From Labrenzia sp. DG1229 (GTDB lineage: Bacteria > Pseudomonadota > Alphaproteobacteria > Rhizobiales > Stappiaceae): a stretch of 64,000 bases of DNA. Each line of letters starts with the position of its first letter. Position 1 is the stretch's first letter. Below the pieces are notes generated by a model. The model was not told the DNA's origin, searched no databases, and was given only the letters and a program-made list of their open reading frames with translations. Both the position numbers and the translations under genes were made by a program. This document shows positions 1-9,914 of this stretch, piece after piece. Where the stretch lies: positions 628,972 through 692,971 of the forward strand of contig NZ_KI928919.1 in assembly GCF_000521215.1 (NCBI RefSeq), given 5' to 3'.

Positions 1-390
1 CGGTTTTTGGACCGGGAACTGGACAAGCTTTCACTCAATGGGCAATCGCTTTCGCTCGTCGGCTTCAGTCAGGGGGCGATGATGACGCTGCAATGCGGTC
101 TGCGGCGGACGACGCCGCCCGCCGCGCTCATTGCCTATTCTGGTCTGCTTCCCGGGGTAGACAGGCTCAATCGGATCAATACGAACACTCCCGTTCTGAT
201 CGTCAACGGCGCTGAAGACGACGTCGTGGCAAGCTATCACGGCAGAGCTGCGCGTGATGCGCTGGCCGCCGCCGGGCTGCAGGTCGACTACCACGAGTTG
301 GAAGGCCTCGGTCATGCGATTGACGACAGGGGCCTGTCACTCGGCGGAAGCTTTCTCAAATCCACCCTTTCGGCTGAAATCCAACCCTGA
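1..390 (+). CDS. alpha/beta-hydrolase, carboxylesterase/phospholipase family (3' part)
   Basis: This is the C-terminal part of a serine esterase; the reading frame is open to the first base, so the true start lies outside the window. The nucleophile elbow G-F-S-Q-G lies near residue 21 of the visible part. An Asp in the A-E-D-D stretch and a His in G-L-G-H-A complete a Ser-Asp-His triad in the usual order. The layout and the short distance from nucleophile to C terminus fit the YpfH/carboxylesterase 2 group, which hydrolyses short acyl esters in the cytoplasm. The natural substrate cannot be told. The family is fairly certain, the substrate unknown. Confidence 0.85.
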   Translation, partial: RFLDRELDKLSLNGQSLSLVGFSQGAMMTLQCGLRRTTPPAALIAYSGLLPGVDRLNRINTNTPVLIVNGAEDDVVASYHGRAARDALAAAGLQVDYHELEGLGHAIDDRGLSLGGSFLKSTLSAEIQP

Positions 391-495
391 TCCGGCTCCC
401 GGTGTTACTGGTTAATGGCCTATTAACCCAATTGCCGGATGCTGTCAGGATCTGTGCCGGACCAGGAAGGGCCGGCGGAACCGGGATTCAAGCAC

Positions 496-1110
496 ATGCA
501 GATCTCCGTCGAAACCACGACCCAGAGTTCGAGCCTGTTTTCAGCTTCCTTTTCAAGCGGTGGTCCAGAAGGATCCGGGCAGGGTCCGAAAGGTCATGCA
601 TACGGGCACGACATCGGCCAGCGTAACGGCCATAACAAGGCCCCTGCCGTATCCGTTCTCGAGGCGGCGAGCAAAAAAGCCGAAGAAGATGCCGTGGTTA
701 TCGCCACGCTTCAGCAAGCTGTCGATAAGGGCAAGGGCGAAGACGACGAGAAGAGCAAGGACAAGGCCCTTGCGACCGTCGAGGATTACCAGAAAGCTGC
801 CGGAAAACTGAAAGCTGCTCTCGGCGAGGAAGAAAAAGGTCCTTCCGCTTCCCTTGCCTATGAAAGCGCCTCCATTTCCACAACCACTATCGAAGCGGAG
901 ATCGGTGGCGAGACCGTGTCAGCGCAATTCGTTTCTTTTGAACGGGTTTCCTACAACAGCGAAACCGGGCTCTCGGTTCGTTCAGCAAGCGCGTCCAGCA
1001 TCGAAGGCGAGTTCGACAACGGCTCCTTCAGCTACCAGAGCGCGTCTGTCAGCGAACTCTATGCCGGAACGGGCGAACAGGTTTCTAACCTCGCCGGTCT
1101 GTTGGCCTGA
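496..1110 (+). CDS. hypothetical protein, low-complexity Ser/Lys/Glu-rich
   Basis: I do not recognise this 204-residue protein. The chosen ATG gives a natural-looking start (MQISVETTTQ); an upstream ATG at 439 would add 19 residues, and neither has a strong Shine-Dalgarno sequence. The N-terminal third is rich in Ser and Gly. The middle (about residues 65-115) is a charged, probably helical Lys/Glu/Asp stretch. The C-terminal half has alternating Ser/Thr and hydrophobic residues with S-A-S repeats, suggesting beta structure. There is no signal peptide or membrane segment. It stands alone between the esterase and a convergent peptidase gene. Coding is supported by length and steady codon use. 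Confidence 0.6.
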   Translation: MQISVETTTQSSSLFSASFSSGGPEGSGQGPKGHAYGHDIGQRNGHNKAPAVSVLEAASKKAEEDAVVIATLQQAVDKGKGEDDEKSKDKALATVEDYQKAAGKLKAALGEEEKGPSASLAYESASISTTTIEAEIGGETVSAQFVSFERVSYNSETGLSVRSASASSIEGEFDNGSFSYQSASVSELYAGTGEQVSNLAGLLA

Positions 1111-1327
1111 CCAACCATACGTGAGACTGCGATATCAAATCCTGGCATCGTCGCCCCGGACGCCGTGAGGCACATATCCGGGGTCGGCATGTGTCAAAGC
1201 CCGAGACAATTTCCCACCTTTCAATGGTTCAGCGCACCCTGATCCCGGTTCACTGTGTGTGTGATCAGGCTGACAACCGAAAGACCGGAGCAAGGACGCT
1301 GATGCCTCCTTGCCCATCAGAAAATCC

Positions 1328-2371
1328 TCAAGCCTTCTTCAGATACGCCACCAGCACGTCCAGGGCCGCCTGAAGATCCGACTTGTGGATCATTTCCGTC
1401 ACCGTGTGGATGTAGCGCGTACCGACGACGATGCCGACGGCCTTTGCACCTGCGGCAGCCTGCTGTGCCGCTGCGCCGTCCTGGCCACCCGCCGCCAGCA
1501 TCGTGCGCTGGAACGGGATCTTTTCCTTTTCCGCAAGCGCCTCGAATTCCTTTACAAGATCACGGTCGGCGATGAAGCTGCTGTCCTTGACATGCAGACC
1601 GAAGCCATTGCCCTGGACTGTCGTCCTGTCCTGTTCGGGAACACCAGGCGTGTCACAGGCAAGGGTCGTGTCGACACCCAGGCCGATATCCGGCTTGATG
1701 GCAAAGGAAGCGGTTCGCGCACCGCGCAGGCCAACTTCCTCCTGACACGTAAAGGCAACGTGGATCTCGCATTCGTGCTTTGACTTGCCAAGCCCCTTGA
1801 CTGCCTCCACGCCGAGCCAGCAAGCGATACGGTTGTCGAGTGCCTTAGAAACGATCTTGTCTCCGATCTCGATCAGGGGCTCGTCCATCGTCACCATGTC
1901 GCCGACCTTGACGACGTCCCTGGCCTTGTCGCCAAGCCCGATATCGACCACGAAGTCCTTTGGTTCGGGGACTTTTTTTCGCTCCTCGGGCGAAGAGATG
2001 TGGATGGGTTTGCCGCCCGGGTTCATGACGCCTTTGAATTCACCGTCGTCGGTGGAAACGAGAACCCGGCGTGAGAACAGGTTGCGCGCATCGAAACCGC
2101 CGACCGGCTGAACGTGAAGAAACCCCTTGTCGGTGACATGCGAGACCAGGAAGCCGATCTCGTCCATGTGACACAGGAGCATCACCTTCTTCGGGTCACC
2201 CTTCCTGGAACTCTTGCGACTGTTCCGCCGGCACAGAAGTGATCCCATCGGATCCACGGTCACTTCGTCGAAAAGCCCCTTGATCTCGTCTTGAATGAGT
2301 TCGCGTACCCGGTGCTCGTGCCCCGGGACGCCCGGTGTTTCGCACAGACGGCGAAGTAGTTCGATATTCAT
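1328..2371 (-). CDS. M42 family metallo-aminopeptidase
   Basis: This is a 347-residue cytosolic aminopeptidase of the M42 (FrvX/glutamyl aminopeptidase/deblocking) family, which trims N-terminal residues from peptides using two metal ions. All the metal and catalytic residues of the family are visible: H-M-D at 68-70, D-N-R at 179-181, E-E at 211-212, D234 in G-V-D-T-T, and a C-terminal His in Y-I-H-T near 322. Full length is typical (340-360). It is monocistronic and convergent with the gene upstream at 496-1110. Older annotations call such proteins endoglucanase M, which is misleading. The exact residue preference cannot be read from the sequence. Confidence 0.93.
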   Translation of the reverse strand: MNIELLRRLCETPGVPGHEHRVRELIQDEIKGLFDEVTVDPMGSLLCRRNSRKSSRKGDPKKVMLLCHMDEIGFLVSHVTDKGFLHVQPVGGFDARNLFSRRVLVSTDDGEFKGVMNPGGKPIHISSPEERKKVPEPKDFVVDIGLGDKARDVVKVGDMVTMDEPLIEIGDKIVSKALDNRIACWLGVEAVKGLGKSKHECEIHVAFTCQEEVGLRGARTASFAIKPDIGLGVDTTLACDTPGVPEQDRTTVQGNGFGLHVKDSSFIADRDLVKEFEALAEKEKIPFQRTMLAAGGQDGAAAQQAAAGAKAVGIVVGTRYIHTVTEMIHKSDLQAALDVLVAYLKKA

Positions 2372-2674
2372 GAAACATCCTGTCGGAGTGGTAAAAAATC
2401 CGGACAGATCCTATGCCGAAATCAACCTCCGGATAAAGGGCGGCAAACGCGTATTGTGGGTTGCAATTGCCACGGGAGCTGAAAATCTGCAGAATTCCAG
2501 CAATTCGATTAACCGATTGCTCTCCAAATTTTCCGATTAAGTCCTATCTTTTTCAAATTGCCATTGCAGTGTCGTAATTGGTCGCAAACATTTAAGGACA
2601 GATAACATAAGCGTGTGAGGCGGACCTGCGAACAGACGCTGCCCCTTCCAGATTGACCACCCCGGGGACCAACC
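2372..2674. other. divergent intergenic region between M42 peptidase and patatin genes
   Basis: These 303 bases separate two divergently transcribed genes and must hold both promoters. The part around 2500-2610 is clearly richer in A+T than its surroundings. I see no convincing operator palindrome, small gene or terminator. Confidence 0.5.
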
Positions 2675-3760
2675 ATGACCCAGAAAAGACGTTTTATTCT
2701 ATCTATTGACGGCGGCGGTGTCCGCGGACTTATTCCATTGCGCATTCTCGAAACGCTTGAAAGCCGCCTTGGCCAGCGGGGCGTCAACAAGCCAATGCAC
2801 CAGATTTTCGACCTGATGGCCGGAACTTCGACCGGCGGACTGATCGCCGCCGGACTGAGCGCACCGCGGCCCGGCGGGACCGCCGGAGAAGCCGCTGCCA
2901 CCATTGCCGAGCTCAGAAATTTCTACGAGCGCGAGGCGCGGGACATCTTCAGGAATTCCATCACTGCACGGCTGGCTCGCGCGGTGAGCAATCCGCTCGG
3001 CCTGTTCGACGAGACCTATGACGCGCGCCCTTTGGAAAAGCTCCTGAAAGAAAGGTTCGGCTGGACCTCCATGGCCAGCGCGCTGACAAAACTGGTCCTG
3101 ACCGCATATGACATTGAACAGCGCAAGGCCGTGTTCATGACCAACGGACTTGAGGAAAACGGCAGCCGGCCGAATGATTACTATTTCTGGCAGGCCGTGC
3201 GCGCGACCACGGCTGCACCTTCCTATTTCGAGCCTGCCCGTGTCGAGAACCTCACCTTGAAGAGCGATGAGGCTCTTGTCGACGGCGGTGTCTTCATGAA
3301 CGATCCGGCGATCGCTGCCTATCTGGAGGCCCGAAAGATCGGCTGGGACCAGAACGAGTTGGTCATACTGTCACTTGGAACCGGCAAGGCCGAAAAACGA
3401 CCGTTCCCATACAAGGAAGCGATCGGATGGGGCGCGCTCGGATGGATGCAGCCGTCCAAGGGTGTGCCCATCCTGTCCATTTTTGCGGACGGACAGTCTC
3501 AAACGTCCGCCTACCAGGCACAACACCTTTTCGACGAATTGCCCAACGTGACGTATCACCGTCTGAACGCTGTTCTAGACGCGGAAGCCGAAGACATGGA
3601 CAACGCACGCCCCGGCAACATCATCGCGTTGAACGGAGCAGCCGATCGGGTGATCCGCGACCACACGGTTCTGCTCGACGAACTGGCCGATCTGTTGAAA
3701 GCCCACATGGAAACATCGGAAACGGATGCGCAGCATCCCGATTTGGTGCATGCTGCCTGA
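2675..3760 (+). CDS. patatin-like phospholipase
   Basis: This is a 361-residue patatin-family acyl hydrolase (CapV/RssA type) that would release fatty acids from phospholipids or other acyl esters through a Ser-Asp dyad. The oxyanion-hole motif G-G-G-V-R-G is at 13-18, the nucleophile elbow G-T-S-T-G-G has Ser52, and the catalytic Asp is in D-G-G at 203-205. There is no signal peptide, so it is cytosolic or peripheral. No cGAS/DncV-like gene is adjacent, so a CBASS effector role is not supported; the neighbours are ordinary. The ATG follows a purine-poor leader, but no better start exists upstream of the motif. Confidence 0.92.
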   Translation: MTQKRRFILSIDGGGVRGLIPLRILETLESRLGQRGVNKPMHQIFDLMAGTSTGGLIAAGLSAPRPGGTAGEAAATIAELRNFYEREARDIFRNSITARLARAVSNPLGLFDETYDARPLEKLLKERFGWTSMASALTKLVLTAYDIEQRKAVFMTNGLEENGSRPNDYYFWQAVRATTAAPSYFEPARVENLTLKSDEALVDGGVFMNDPAIAAYLEARKIGWDQNELVILSLGTGKAEKRPFPYKEAIGWGALGWMQPSKGVPILSIFADGQSQTSAYQAQHLFDELPNVTYHRLNAVLDAEAEDMDNARPGNIIALNGAADRVIRDHTVLLDELADLLKAHMETSETDAQHPDLVHAA

Positions 3761-3831
3761 AGATCAGGCTGCCGCATTGCCGACAGGCAGGATTGCGGCA
3801 ACCTGCCGACACAGATGCACGAGGCTGACCC

Positions 3832-4920
3832 GTGACCGAGCGTGGACGATCTGAGCGGACTTTCCGGAAGAGACAATTTGTCGGCCTGGTGGCGTTGGTT
3901 GCGGTTGTCGCAGCCTGCCCCTCTCTTGCCGCGGTCACACCTGTCCCGGCGGCCAAACCGGGCGGAACCGCTTCTGAAGACTATCAGCCGAGCCTCACAG
4001 TTGTTGCCGGAGTCCCGGTTCCTGCGAAAAAGCGGGAAGTTCCGGAGGGCTACGTCGCAACGAAACCCAAGCTGGTGCTTCGCTCGCAATTGCCGGCAAA
4101 GGACTATTTCGGAGCCGCGAACGGCCCGGCTCCGCTGAAGGCGCGTGCAATTGGCTCCTACGCCAAAGGCTGTCTTGCCGGTGGTGCTTCGCTTCCACCT
4201 GACGGGGCGAGCTGGCAGGCAATGCGACTTTCGCGGAACAGAAACTGGGGACACCCGGAACTGATCGACTATCTCAAGGATCTTGCGACCGATGCACCGA
4301 ATGTCGGCTGGAACGGTCTTCTGGTCGGAGATCTCGCCCAACCCCGCGGCGGACCCATGCTCTCGGGCCATGCCAGTCATCAGATCGGCCTTGATGCCGA
4401 TATCTGGCTGACGGAAATGCCGAACCGGAGGCTTACGGTTGAAGAGCGCGAGGAAATCTCCGCAATCTCAATGCTCAAGGGTCCACTCGATATCAAAGGC
4501 GCCGATCGCCGGGTTGATCCGGGAAAGTGGACTGATACCCATGCACGCCTGATCCGCCGTGCGGCCTCCGACAAGCGGGTCGCCCGGATCTTCGTCAATC
4601 CGACAATCAAGAAAGCCCTGTGCGAATTCGAAAAGAGCCGGGACCGTGTCTGGCTGCGCAAGGTGCGCCCTTGGTGGGGTCACCACTATCATTTCCATGT
4701 CCGCCTTGCCTGTCCGAAAAGTAGTGGCGGCTGCAAGAACCAGAACCCGCCTCCTCCAGGAGACGGATGCGGCTCACATCTGACTTACTGGCTGTCCGAT
4801 GAACCCTGGGTGCCGAAGAACCCGCCCAAGCCGGGTGAAAAACCGAAAATCGTCAAAAAGCGGCCAATGGCACTCGCATCCCTGCCCAAAGCCTGCCGGA
4901 CTGTGCTGACGGCGCAGTAA
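3832..4920 (+). CDS. mepA: penicillin-insensitive murein endopeptidase (MepA-like, M74)
   Basis: This is a periplasmic LAS-type zinc endopeptidase that cleaves D-Ala-meso-DAP cross-links in peptidoglycan. The N terminus has basic residues followed by a hydrophobic core (about 15-33) and an Ala-rich cleavage region, so it is exported. The M74 signature H-x-x-x-G-L-D-A-D-I-W lies near residues 183-192, and the second zinc motif G-H-H-Y-H-F-H near 281. A C-terminal Pro/Lys-rich tail follows. Length (362) fits alphaproteobacterial MepA. The start is a GTG 71 bases after the patatin stop, so co-transcription with that gene is possible. Symbol is by family resemblance. Confidence 0.92.
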   Translation: MTERGRSERTFRKRQFVGLVALVAVVAACPSLAAVTPVPAAKPGGTASEDYQPSLTVVAGVPVPAKKREVPEGYVATKPKLVLRSQLPAKDYFGAANGPAPLKARAIGSYAKGCLAGGASLPPDGASWQAMRLSRNRNWGHPELIDYLKDLATDAPNVGWNGLLVGDLAQPRGGPMLSGHASHQIGLDADIWLTEMPNRRLTVEEREEISAISMLKGPLDIKGADRRVDPGKWTDTHARLIRRAASDKRVARIFVNPTIKKALCEFEKSRDRVWLRKVRPWWGHHYHFHVRLACPKSSGGCKNQNPPPPGDGCGSHLTYWLSDEPWVPKNPPKPGEKPKIVKKRPMALASLPKACRTVLTAQ

Positions 4921-5045
4921 GATTTTTCATCGTTCCGGTAACAATGACAATGCCTCCGGGGCGCTGGTTTGCAAATGGTGCAATCGCTGTCGCAGCCGTG
5001 AACTTCTCAGGCATGACAATCAGACCGCCTGCAGGCACGGAACGC

Positions 5046-5564
5046 TTAACCGTCTTCAGGCGCTCTCATCTCGCTCAACACCTTCGTCAGAAACACCAGA
5101 TCCAGCCAGCGGCCAAATTTCGTGCCGGTTTGCGGCAATCTTCCGGTGACTTCAAAGCCAAGCGCCTCGTGGAGACGGATAGAAGCAAGATTGCCGCCGT
5201 CGACACCTCCGACAAGAACGTGAACCCCATCGGCTTCAGCGATCTCCAGAATACGGAACATCAGATTTCGGCCGATCCCCTGCCTGTGACTAGAAGGATC
5301 GACATAAACCGTGTGTTCAACAGTGAACCGGTAGCCCTCCTTCGAACGGAATGGCCCGTAGCTGGCAAACCCGGCCACTCTTTCCTCCGCGTCCACTGCG
5401 ACAATCACCGGGAAGCCTTGACTTTTTCTGCCTTCAAACCAGGTCGCCCGGTCCTCCAGCGTCTCCTCGCAACCTGTCCAGGCAGCCGTCGTCTCCCGCA
5501 CCGCATGATTATAGAGCGCCAGGATGGCGGGGATATCTTTGGCTTCAGCGTTTCGAATATGCAT
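5046..5564 (-). CDS. GNAT N-acetyltransferase, phosphinothricin acetyltransferase-like
   Basis: This is a 172-residue acetyl-CoA-dependent N-acetyltransferase. The order of features matches the Pat/YwnH group: N-terminal I-R-N-A, an A-W-T-G loop, the V-Y-V-D-P strand, then the acetyl-CoA pyrophosphate loop R-Q-G-I-G, and S-I-R-L-H-E-A-L-G-F near residue 130. The ATG at 5564 is preceded by AAAGAG at a good distance; an ATG two codons upstream (5570) is the alternative. Relatives acetylate phosphinothricin, methionine sulfone or related amino acids. The substrate here is not known. Confidence 0.88.
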   Translation of the reverse strand: MHIRNAEAKDIPAILALYNHAVRETTAAWTGCEETLEDRATWFEGRKSQGFPVIVAVDAEERVAGFASYGPFRSKEGYRFTVEHTVYVDPSSHRQGIGRNLMFRILEIAEADGVHVLVGGVDGGNLASIRLHEALGFEVTGRLPQTGTKFGRWLDLVFLTKVLSEMRAPEDG

Positions 5565-5799
5565 GGTCATCTCTTTTGCGGGCAGTCCGAATTCCACGGG
5601 TGACACCCGATCTCATGGCGAAGTTGAATTGTCATGATAAATATCAAGCCTGATATACGTCATTTGCCGGTGGGAACTGACCCTGCCGACCAGCTGCAAG
5701 ACCTGACCGACGTTTGTTCCGCAAAAAAGCAACGTATTTCCGGCCATCGCGCGCGCATTTTTCTGGTCGAAAGCAAATTGCGGTGGTAAAGGGGCGGCC

Positions 5800-7605
5800 A
5801 TGACGACGAAGACGCTTTCCAACATTCGAAATTTTTCCATCGTGGCCCATATCGATCATGGCAAGTCGACGCTCGCCGACCGTCTGATCCAGATGACCGG
5901 AACGATGACCGACCGCGAAATGACCGAACAGGTTCTCGATTCGATGGATATCGAGCGCGAGCGCGGTATCACGATCAAGGCGCAGACTGTCCGGCTGATC
6001 TACACTGCAAAGGACGGCCAGCAATATACGCTGAACCTGATCGACACTCCCGGCCACGTGGACTTTGCCTATGAGGTTTCACGTTCGCTGGCCGCCTGCG
6101 AAGGCTCTCTGCTTGTAGTCGACGCCTCGCAGGGTGTGGAAGCGCAGACGCTCGCAAACGTCTATCAGGCGATCGACAACGACCACGAGATCGTCACGGT
6201 CCTGAACAAGATCGATCTGCCGGCTGCCGAACCGGAGCGCATCAAGGAACAGATCGAGGACGTCATCGGGATCGACGCTTCCGATGCCTGCATGATCTCC
6301 GCGAAGACCGGACTCGGTGTCGAGGATGTACTGGAAGCGATCGTCCACAAGCTGCCGGCGCCCAAAGGTGATCCGGAAGAAACCCTGAAAGCGATGCTGG
6401 TCGATAGCTGGTACGACACATATCTCGGTGTGATGGTCCTGGTGCGCGTGATCAACGGTTCGCTGAAGAAGGGTCAGAAAATCAAGATGATGGGAACGGG
6501 CGCCTCCTACGACGTCGACCGCGTCGGCGCCATGACGCCGAAGTTCATTCAGGTGGATGAGCTTCGTTCCGGCGAAATCGGTGTCATCACCGGATCCATC
6601 AAGGAAGTGGCCGACACGCGGGTTGGCGATACGATCACGCTGGACAAGAAGCCCTGCGCGGAACCCCTGCCGGGTTTCAAGCCGGCGCAACCGGTCGTGT
6701 TCTGCGGTCTCTTTCCGGTCGATTCCAACGACTTTGAAGACCTGCGCGCCGCGATGGGCAAGCTTCGGCTCAATGATGCGAGCTTTTCCTTCGAGATGGA
6801 AACCTCCGCGGCGCTCGGATTTGGCTTCCGGTGCGGGTTCCTTGGCTTGCTGCACCTGGAAATCATCCAGGAGCGGCTGTCGCGTGAATTCAACCTGGAC
6901 CTGATTGCGACCGCGCCGTCTGTTGTCTACCAGATGACGCTGACAGACGGCTCGGATTTCGAATTGCACAACCCGGCGGACATGCCGGATGTCGTCAAGA
7001 TTACAGAAATCCGCGAACCGTGGATCCGGGCAACGATCATGACGCCCGACGAATATCTCGGTGCCATCCTCAAGCTCTGCCAGGAACGGCGCGGAATCCA
7101 GGTGGATCTTTCCTATGTCGGTTCACGCGCCATGGTCTCCTACGACCTGCCGCTCAACGAAGTCGTCTTTGATTTCTATGACCGGTTGAAATCGGTTTCC
7201 AAGGGTTACGCCTCATTCGATTACCAGATTTCCGACTATCGGGCGGGCGACCTCGTCAAGATGTCGATCCTGGTCAATGATGAGCCGGTGGATGCGCTTT
7301 CAGTCCTCGTTCACCGCAGCCAGGCGGAGCGCCGTGGCCGGGCCATGTGCGAGAAGCTGAAGGACCTGATCCCGCGGCACATGTTCAAGATTCCGATCCA
7401 GGCCGCGCTTGGCGGACGCGTGATCGCCCGCGAAACCATTTCAGCCCTGCGCAAGGACGTGACCGCGAAATGCTATGGCGGCGATGCGACCCGAAAACGC
7501 AAGCTTCTGGAAAAGCAAAAGGCGGGCAAGAAGAAAATGCGCCAGTTCGGCAAGGTCGAGATCCCTCAAGAGGCCTTCATTCAGGCACTGAAGATGGATG
7601 AGTGA
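5800..7605 (+). CDS. lepA: elongation factor 4 (LepA)
   Basis: This is a full-length (601 residues) translational GTPase that acts on the ribosome during initiation or stalled elongation. The G1 motif A-H-I-D-H-G-K-S-T is at 15-23, G3 D-T-P-G-H near 81 and G4 N-K-I-D near 135. The LepA-specific C-terminal domain is obvious: K-C-Y-G-G-D followed by [10 protein letters not shown] and a K-K-K-M-R-Q-F-G tract. It stands alone, with spacers on both sides. The identification is secure. Confidence 0.98.
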   Translation: MTTKTLSNIRNFSIVAHIDHGKSTLADRLIQMTGTMTDREMTEQVLDSMDIERERGITIKAQTVRLIYTAKDGQQYTLNLIDTPGHVDFAYEVSRSLAACEGSLLVVDASQGVEAQTLANVYQAIDNDHEIVTVLNKIDLPAAEPERIKEQIEDVIGIDASDACMISAKTGLGVEDVLEAIVHKLPAPKGDPEETLKAMLVDSWYDTYLGVMVLVRVINGSLKKGQKIKMMGTGASYDVDRVGAMTPKFIQVDELRSGEIGVITGSIKEVADTRVGDTITLDKKPCAEPLPGFKPAQPVVFCGLFPVDSNDFEDLRAAMGKLRLNDASFSFEMETSAALGFGFRCGFLGLLHLEIIQERLSREFNLDLIATAPSVVYQMTLTDGSDFELHNPADMPDVVKITEIREPWIRATIMTPDEYLGAILKLCQERRGIQVDLSYVGSRAMVSYDLPLNEVVFDFYDRLKSVSKGYASFDYQISDYRAGDLVKMSILVNDEPVDALSVLVHRSQAERRGRAMCEKLKDLIPRHMFKIPIQAALGGRVIARETISALRKDVTAKCYGGDATRKRKLLEKQKAGKKKMRQFGKVEIPQEAFIQALKMDE

Positions 7606-7940
7606 GGAACCTGCTGTCACGAGGTGCCTTGCGCAAGATCCGGAGATTGTCCAACCGATTTCAAACAGGCAGGAACTGCACTTGCAACAGTCACCGCATA
7701 GAAGATTTGCCGGACTCGTGAGCAATTGTTCTGCCGGAAGGTCAAAATAGTCGGCAACCCGCAAATGACATGTACAAGGCGTGATGACCTGTTTAGTTCT
7801 TCCGGTATCGAAAACCCGTTCCGGAACTGTTGGGAAGCTTGGCTGTTCGACTCAGCCGCGTGAGGACGCTTGTCAATCACAATCAAGTATTTTAAGCGAC
7901 TTGCGGCTGCTTCACCATCTTACGTGCTGATGAGTTTCGT
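7606..7940. other. intergenic region after lepA
   Basis: This 335-base spacer lies between lepA and the glycosyltransferase-like gene, both on the plus strand. I see no RNA gene, clear hairpin-plus-T-run terminator or small ORF with a ribosome-binding site. The last 80 bases are richer in A+T and probably carry the downstream promoter. Confidence 0.4.
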
Positions 7941-9122
7941 ATGAAAATTGCTTTTGTCAAACAGGATGTCTACCAGGACCTATATGTCTGTCCGGCAGCG
8001 ACAAAAGACGCGCATGCGCTGCTCTTTTCCTCAATGATGCGGGTCGGGCCGATCGGGCTGTTCACCGAACTCGACACTTCCTTTTACATTGTGGATGAGG
8101 ATCCGGCTCCGGAGTGTCAGATCTACCGAAGCGTTATTCCAAAAATCGCAGATGACGTGAAACTCCTGAAGACAAAGACCATCGAGCATCTTCCAGGTGA
8201 AGAGTTCAAAAGACCCGGCAGTCCGCACCCAAACGGTCATTTCTCTGTCCCTTGCCGCTCAATCGACTGGTCGGATTTCGACGTTGTCATTTCGATCAAT
8301 GTTTCGATTCCGAAGGACGTCATTCGGCAGCATCCGCAAGTCTTGTTCTGCTACATGATCGGCGAAGCGAACCTGGCCTCGAAATGGGCGGAATTCGGCT
8401 ACGACGTTTGCCTGAACCAGTTGATCTCAAACAACATCACGTCGAAAATCGGCGGCGCGGTCGACTTCCCCTACACATTTGTTGGTCCGCATTGTCTGGA
8501 AAAACTCTTGAGGCAGGAGTTGGGACGAGCATCTTTGCAGGACGGCGTATATGCAGAGATCAACATGTCCTCGGAGCGGCCGGTCCAATCTCCTCCCGAT
8601 GAGCTCAATCCTCTCGTTGACGACGGTTATCGGGTACGCATCCACAAGCAGAACATCAAAGAAAACCTGCAGGAACTTTACGATGCAAAATACTTCGTCA
8701 AACTGGGAGGACGACTGATCAGGGGCAACTCGGTCATTGAAGCTGTTTCCTGCGGAACACTCGTACTCCTCCCTCGCGATACACTGATCCACGAGGAATT
8801 GATTCCCGAAGGATGCTCGGTCGAAAATCTCGAAGAATTGAAAGAGAAAATCCGGTACCTGGACGACAATCCTCTTGAATACGAGCGCTTGTTGAACCTG
8901 CAGCGCGATGTCGTTCGAAAGATGTGCTTTGAAAATGCAGTGACCTCACTGGAGCGATGCCTCCGGGACAAAAGGAAAATAATGTCGAAGGGGAGTTTTG
9001 TTTCCCAAGCGCTTCAACGCAAACGTCGCGTCTCGGTCAAGACCGATCTTTTCCTGGCGAAAACGGCAACGCGCCTTAGGAAAAAATATTCAAGGGTCAG
9101 GCGTGCGTTCAATCTCAAATGA
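7941..9122 (+). CDS. GT-B-like glycosyltransferase
   Basis: This 393-residue protein has the layout of a family 1-like glycosyltransferase. The N-terminal half has a Rossmann-like start (M-K-I-A-F-V). The C-terminal half holds a G-N-S-V-I-E-A-V-S-C-G-T segment (about residues 260-272) followed by a variable strand and E-E-L-I-P-E-G, which resembles the nucleotide-sugar-binding E-x7-E region of GT-B enzymes and CgeB-like proteins. A very basic tail (Lys/Arg-rich, last 50 residues) could bind membrane or an acidic polymer. No signal peptide is seen. No polysaccharide genes flank it, so donor and acceptor are unknown. A general glycosyltransferase call is likely but not certain. Confidence 0.65.
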   Translation: MKIAFVKQDVYQDLYVCPAATKDAHALLFSSMMRVGPIGLFTELDTSFYIVDEDPAPECQIYRSVIPKIADDVKLLKTKTIEHLPGEEFKRPGSPHPNGHFSVPCRSIDWSDFDVVISINVSIPKDVIRQHPQVLFCYMIGEANLASKWAEFGYDVCLNQLISNNITSKIGGAVDFPYTFVGPHCLEKLLRQELGRASLQDGVYAEINMSSERPVQSPPDELNPLVDDGYRVRIHKQNIKENLQELYDAKYFVKLGGRLIRGNSVIEAVSCGTLVLLPRDTLIHEELIPEGCSVENLEELKEKIRYLDDNPLEYERLLNLQRDVVRKMCFENAVTSLERCLRDKRKIMSKGSFVSQALQRKRRVSVKTDLFLAKTATRLRKKYSRVRRAFNLK

Positions 9123-9314
9123 GGTGGCATTCCGGATTTGCCCACAAGCATGACAATCAGTGCCTGCACCGGCGCACGACATTCATCGCCACGGAGAATT
9201 CTTTCTTCGTGTGCACTGAACTCATCCTGAATCCGACTGCACATTGCACATGGCAGTCTTCGGCAGCCGAGTTGTGACGCCAAGGTGAGCCAGCCTTCTG
9301 TCCAGTCAACCTTC

Positions 9315-9914
9315 TCAGTCCACGGCAACGACCTGGCCGGTTATCGCGCCTTCGACACATTTTGCATACGCCAGACCAACGCGCCTGGAAGATACCAATT
9401 CGTGCCCCGGAAACCAGGCTCCGTACTGGTCAGAGGAAACCTCAAGCAGGCCGGGACTGACGACGTTGAGGCGCAGGTTTTTCGGCAGGTCGATTGCCGC
9501 AGCCTTCACAAAACCGGCCAAGGCTCCGTTCGCAGTTGCGGCCCCTGCCCCCATCAGGACCGGATCTCGATCCAGAATGCCGCTGGTCAGGGTGAAGGAG
9601 CCGCCGTCATTCACAGCGTGCAGTCCGGCGAGTACAAGACCGATCTGCGTCAGGACCTTGTTTTCAAGGCCATGGCGAAACGTGTCGACCGTCATGTCGC
9701 TCAGGCGACCGAATTCAACTTCTCCGGCTGCCGATATGACTGCGTCGACCGGGCCTGTCTGCAAATACATTGCCTCGACGCTCTCAGGTGATGCGAGATC
9801 CACCGTAATGTCTCCCGAGGACCGGCCGGCCGTGATGATTTCGTGACGGCTGGAGAGTTCCTCAAAGGCAGACCTGCCGACGTCACCGGATGCACCGACG
9901 AGAATGATCTTCAT
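9315..9914 (-). CDS. short-chain dehydrogenase-like protein lacking the catalytic Tyr
   Basis: This 199-residue protein has an NAD(P)-binding Rossmann fold with the glycine motif G-A-S-G-D-V-G at residues 7-13 and the S-A-A-G strand that replaces N-N-A-G. The active-site Ser is present in L-T-S-G, but the Y-x-x-x-K motif is replaced by a Gly/Ala-rich segment (G-A-G-A-A-T-A-N-G). It belongs to a small SDR subgroup often annotated only as short chain dehydrogenase. GGAG lies 7 bases before the ATG. The start overlaps the stop of the upstream merR-type gene by 4 bases (ATGA), so the two are translationally coupled. Its reaction is unknown and may differ from ordinary SDRs. Confidence 0.85.
   Translation of the reverse strand: MKIILVGASGDVGRSAFEELSSRHEIITAGRSSGDITVDLASPESVEAMYLQTGPVDAVISAAGEVEFGRLSDMTVDTFRHGLENKVLTQIGLVLAGLHAVNDGGSFTLTSGILDRDPVLMGAGAATANGALAGFVKAAAIDLPKNLRLNVVSPGLLEVSSDQYGAWFPGHELVSSRRVGLAYAKCVEGAITGQVVAVD

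Noticed and set aside
2675-3760. Patatin-like gene as a CBASS or other antiphage effector
   Set aside because: No cyclase, ubiquitin-like or other defence genes next to it; neighbours are housekeeping.
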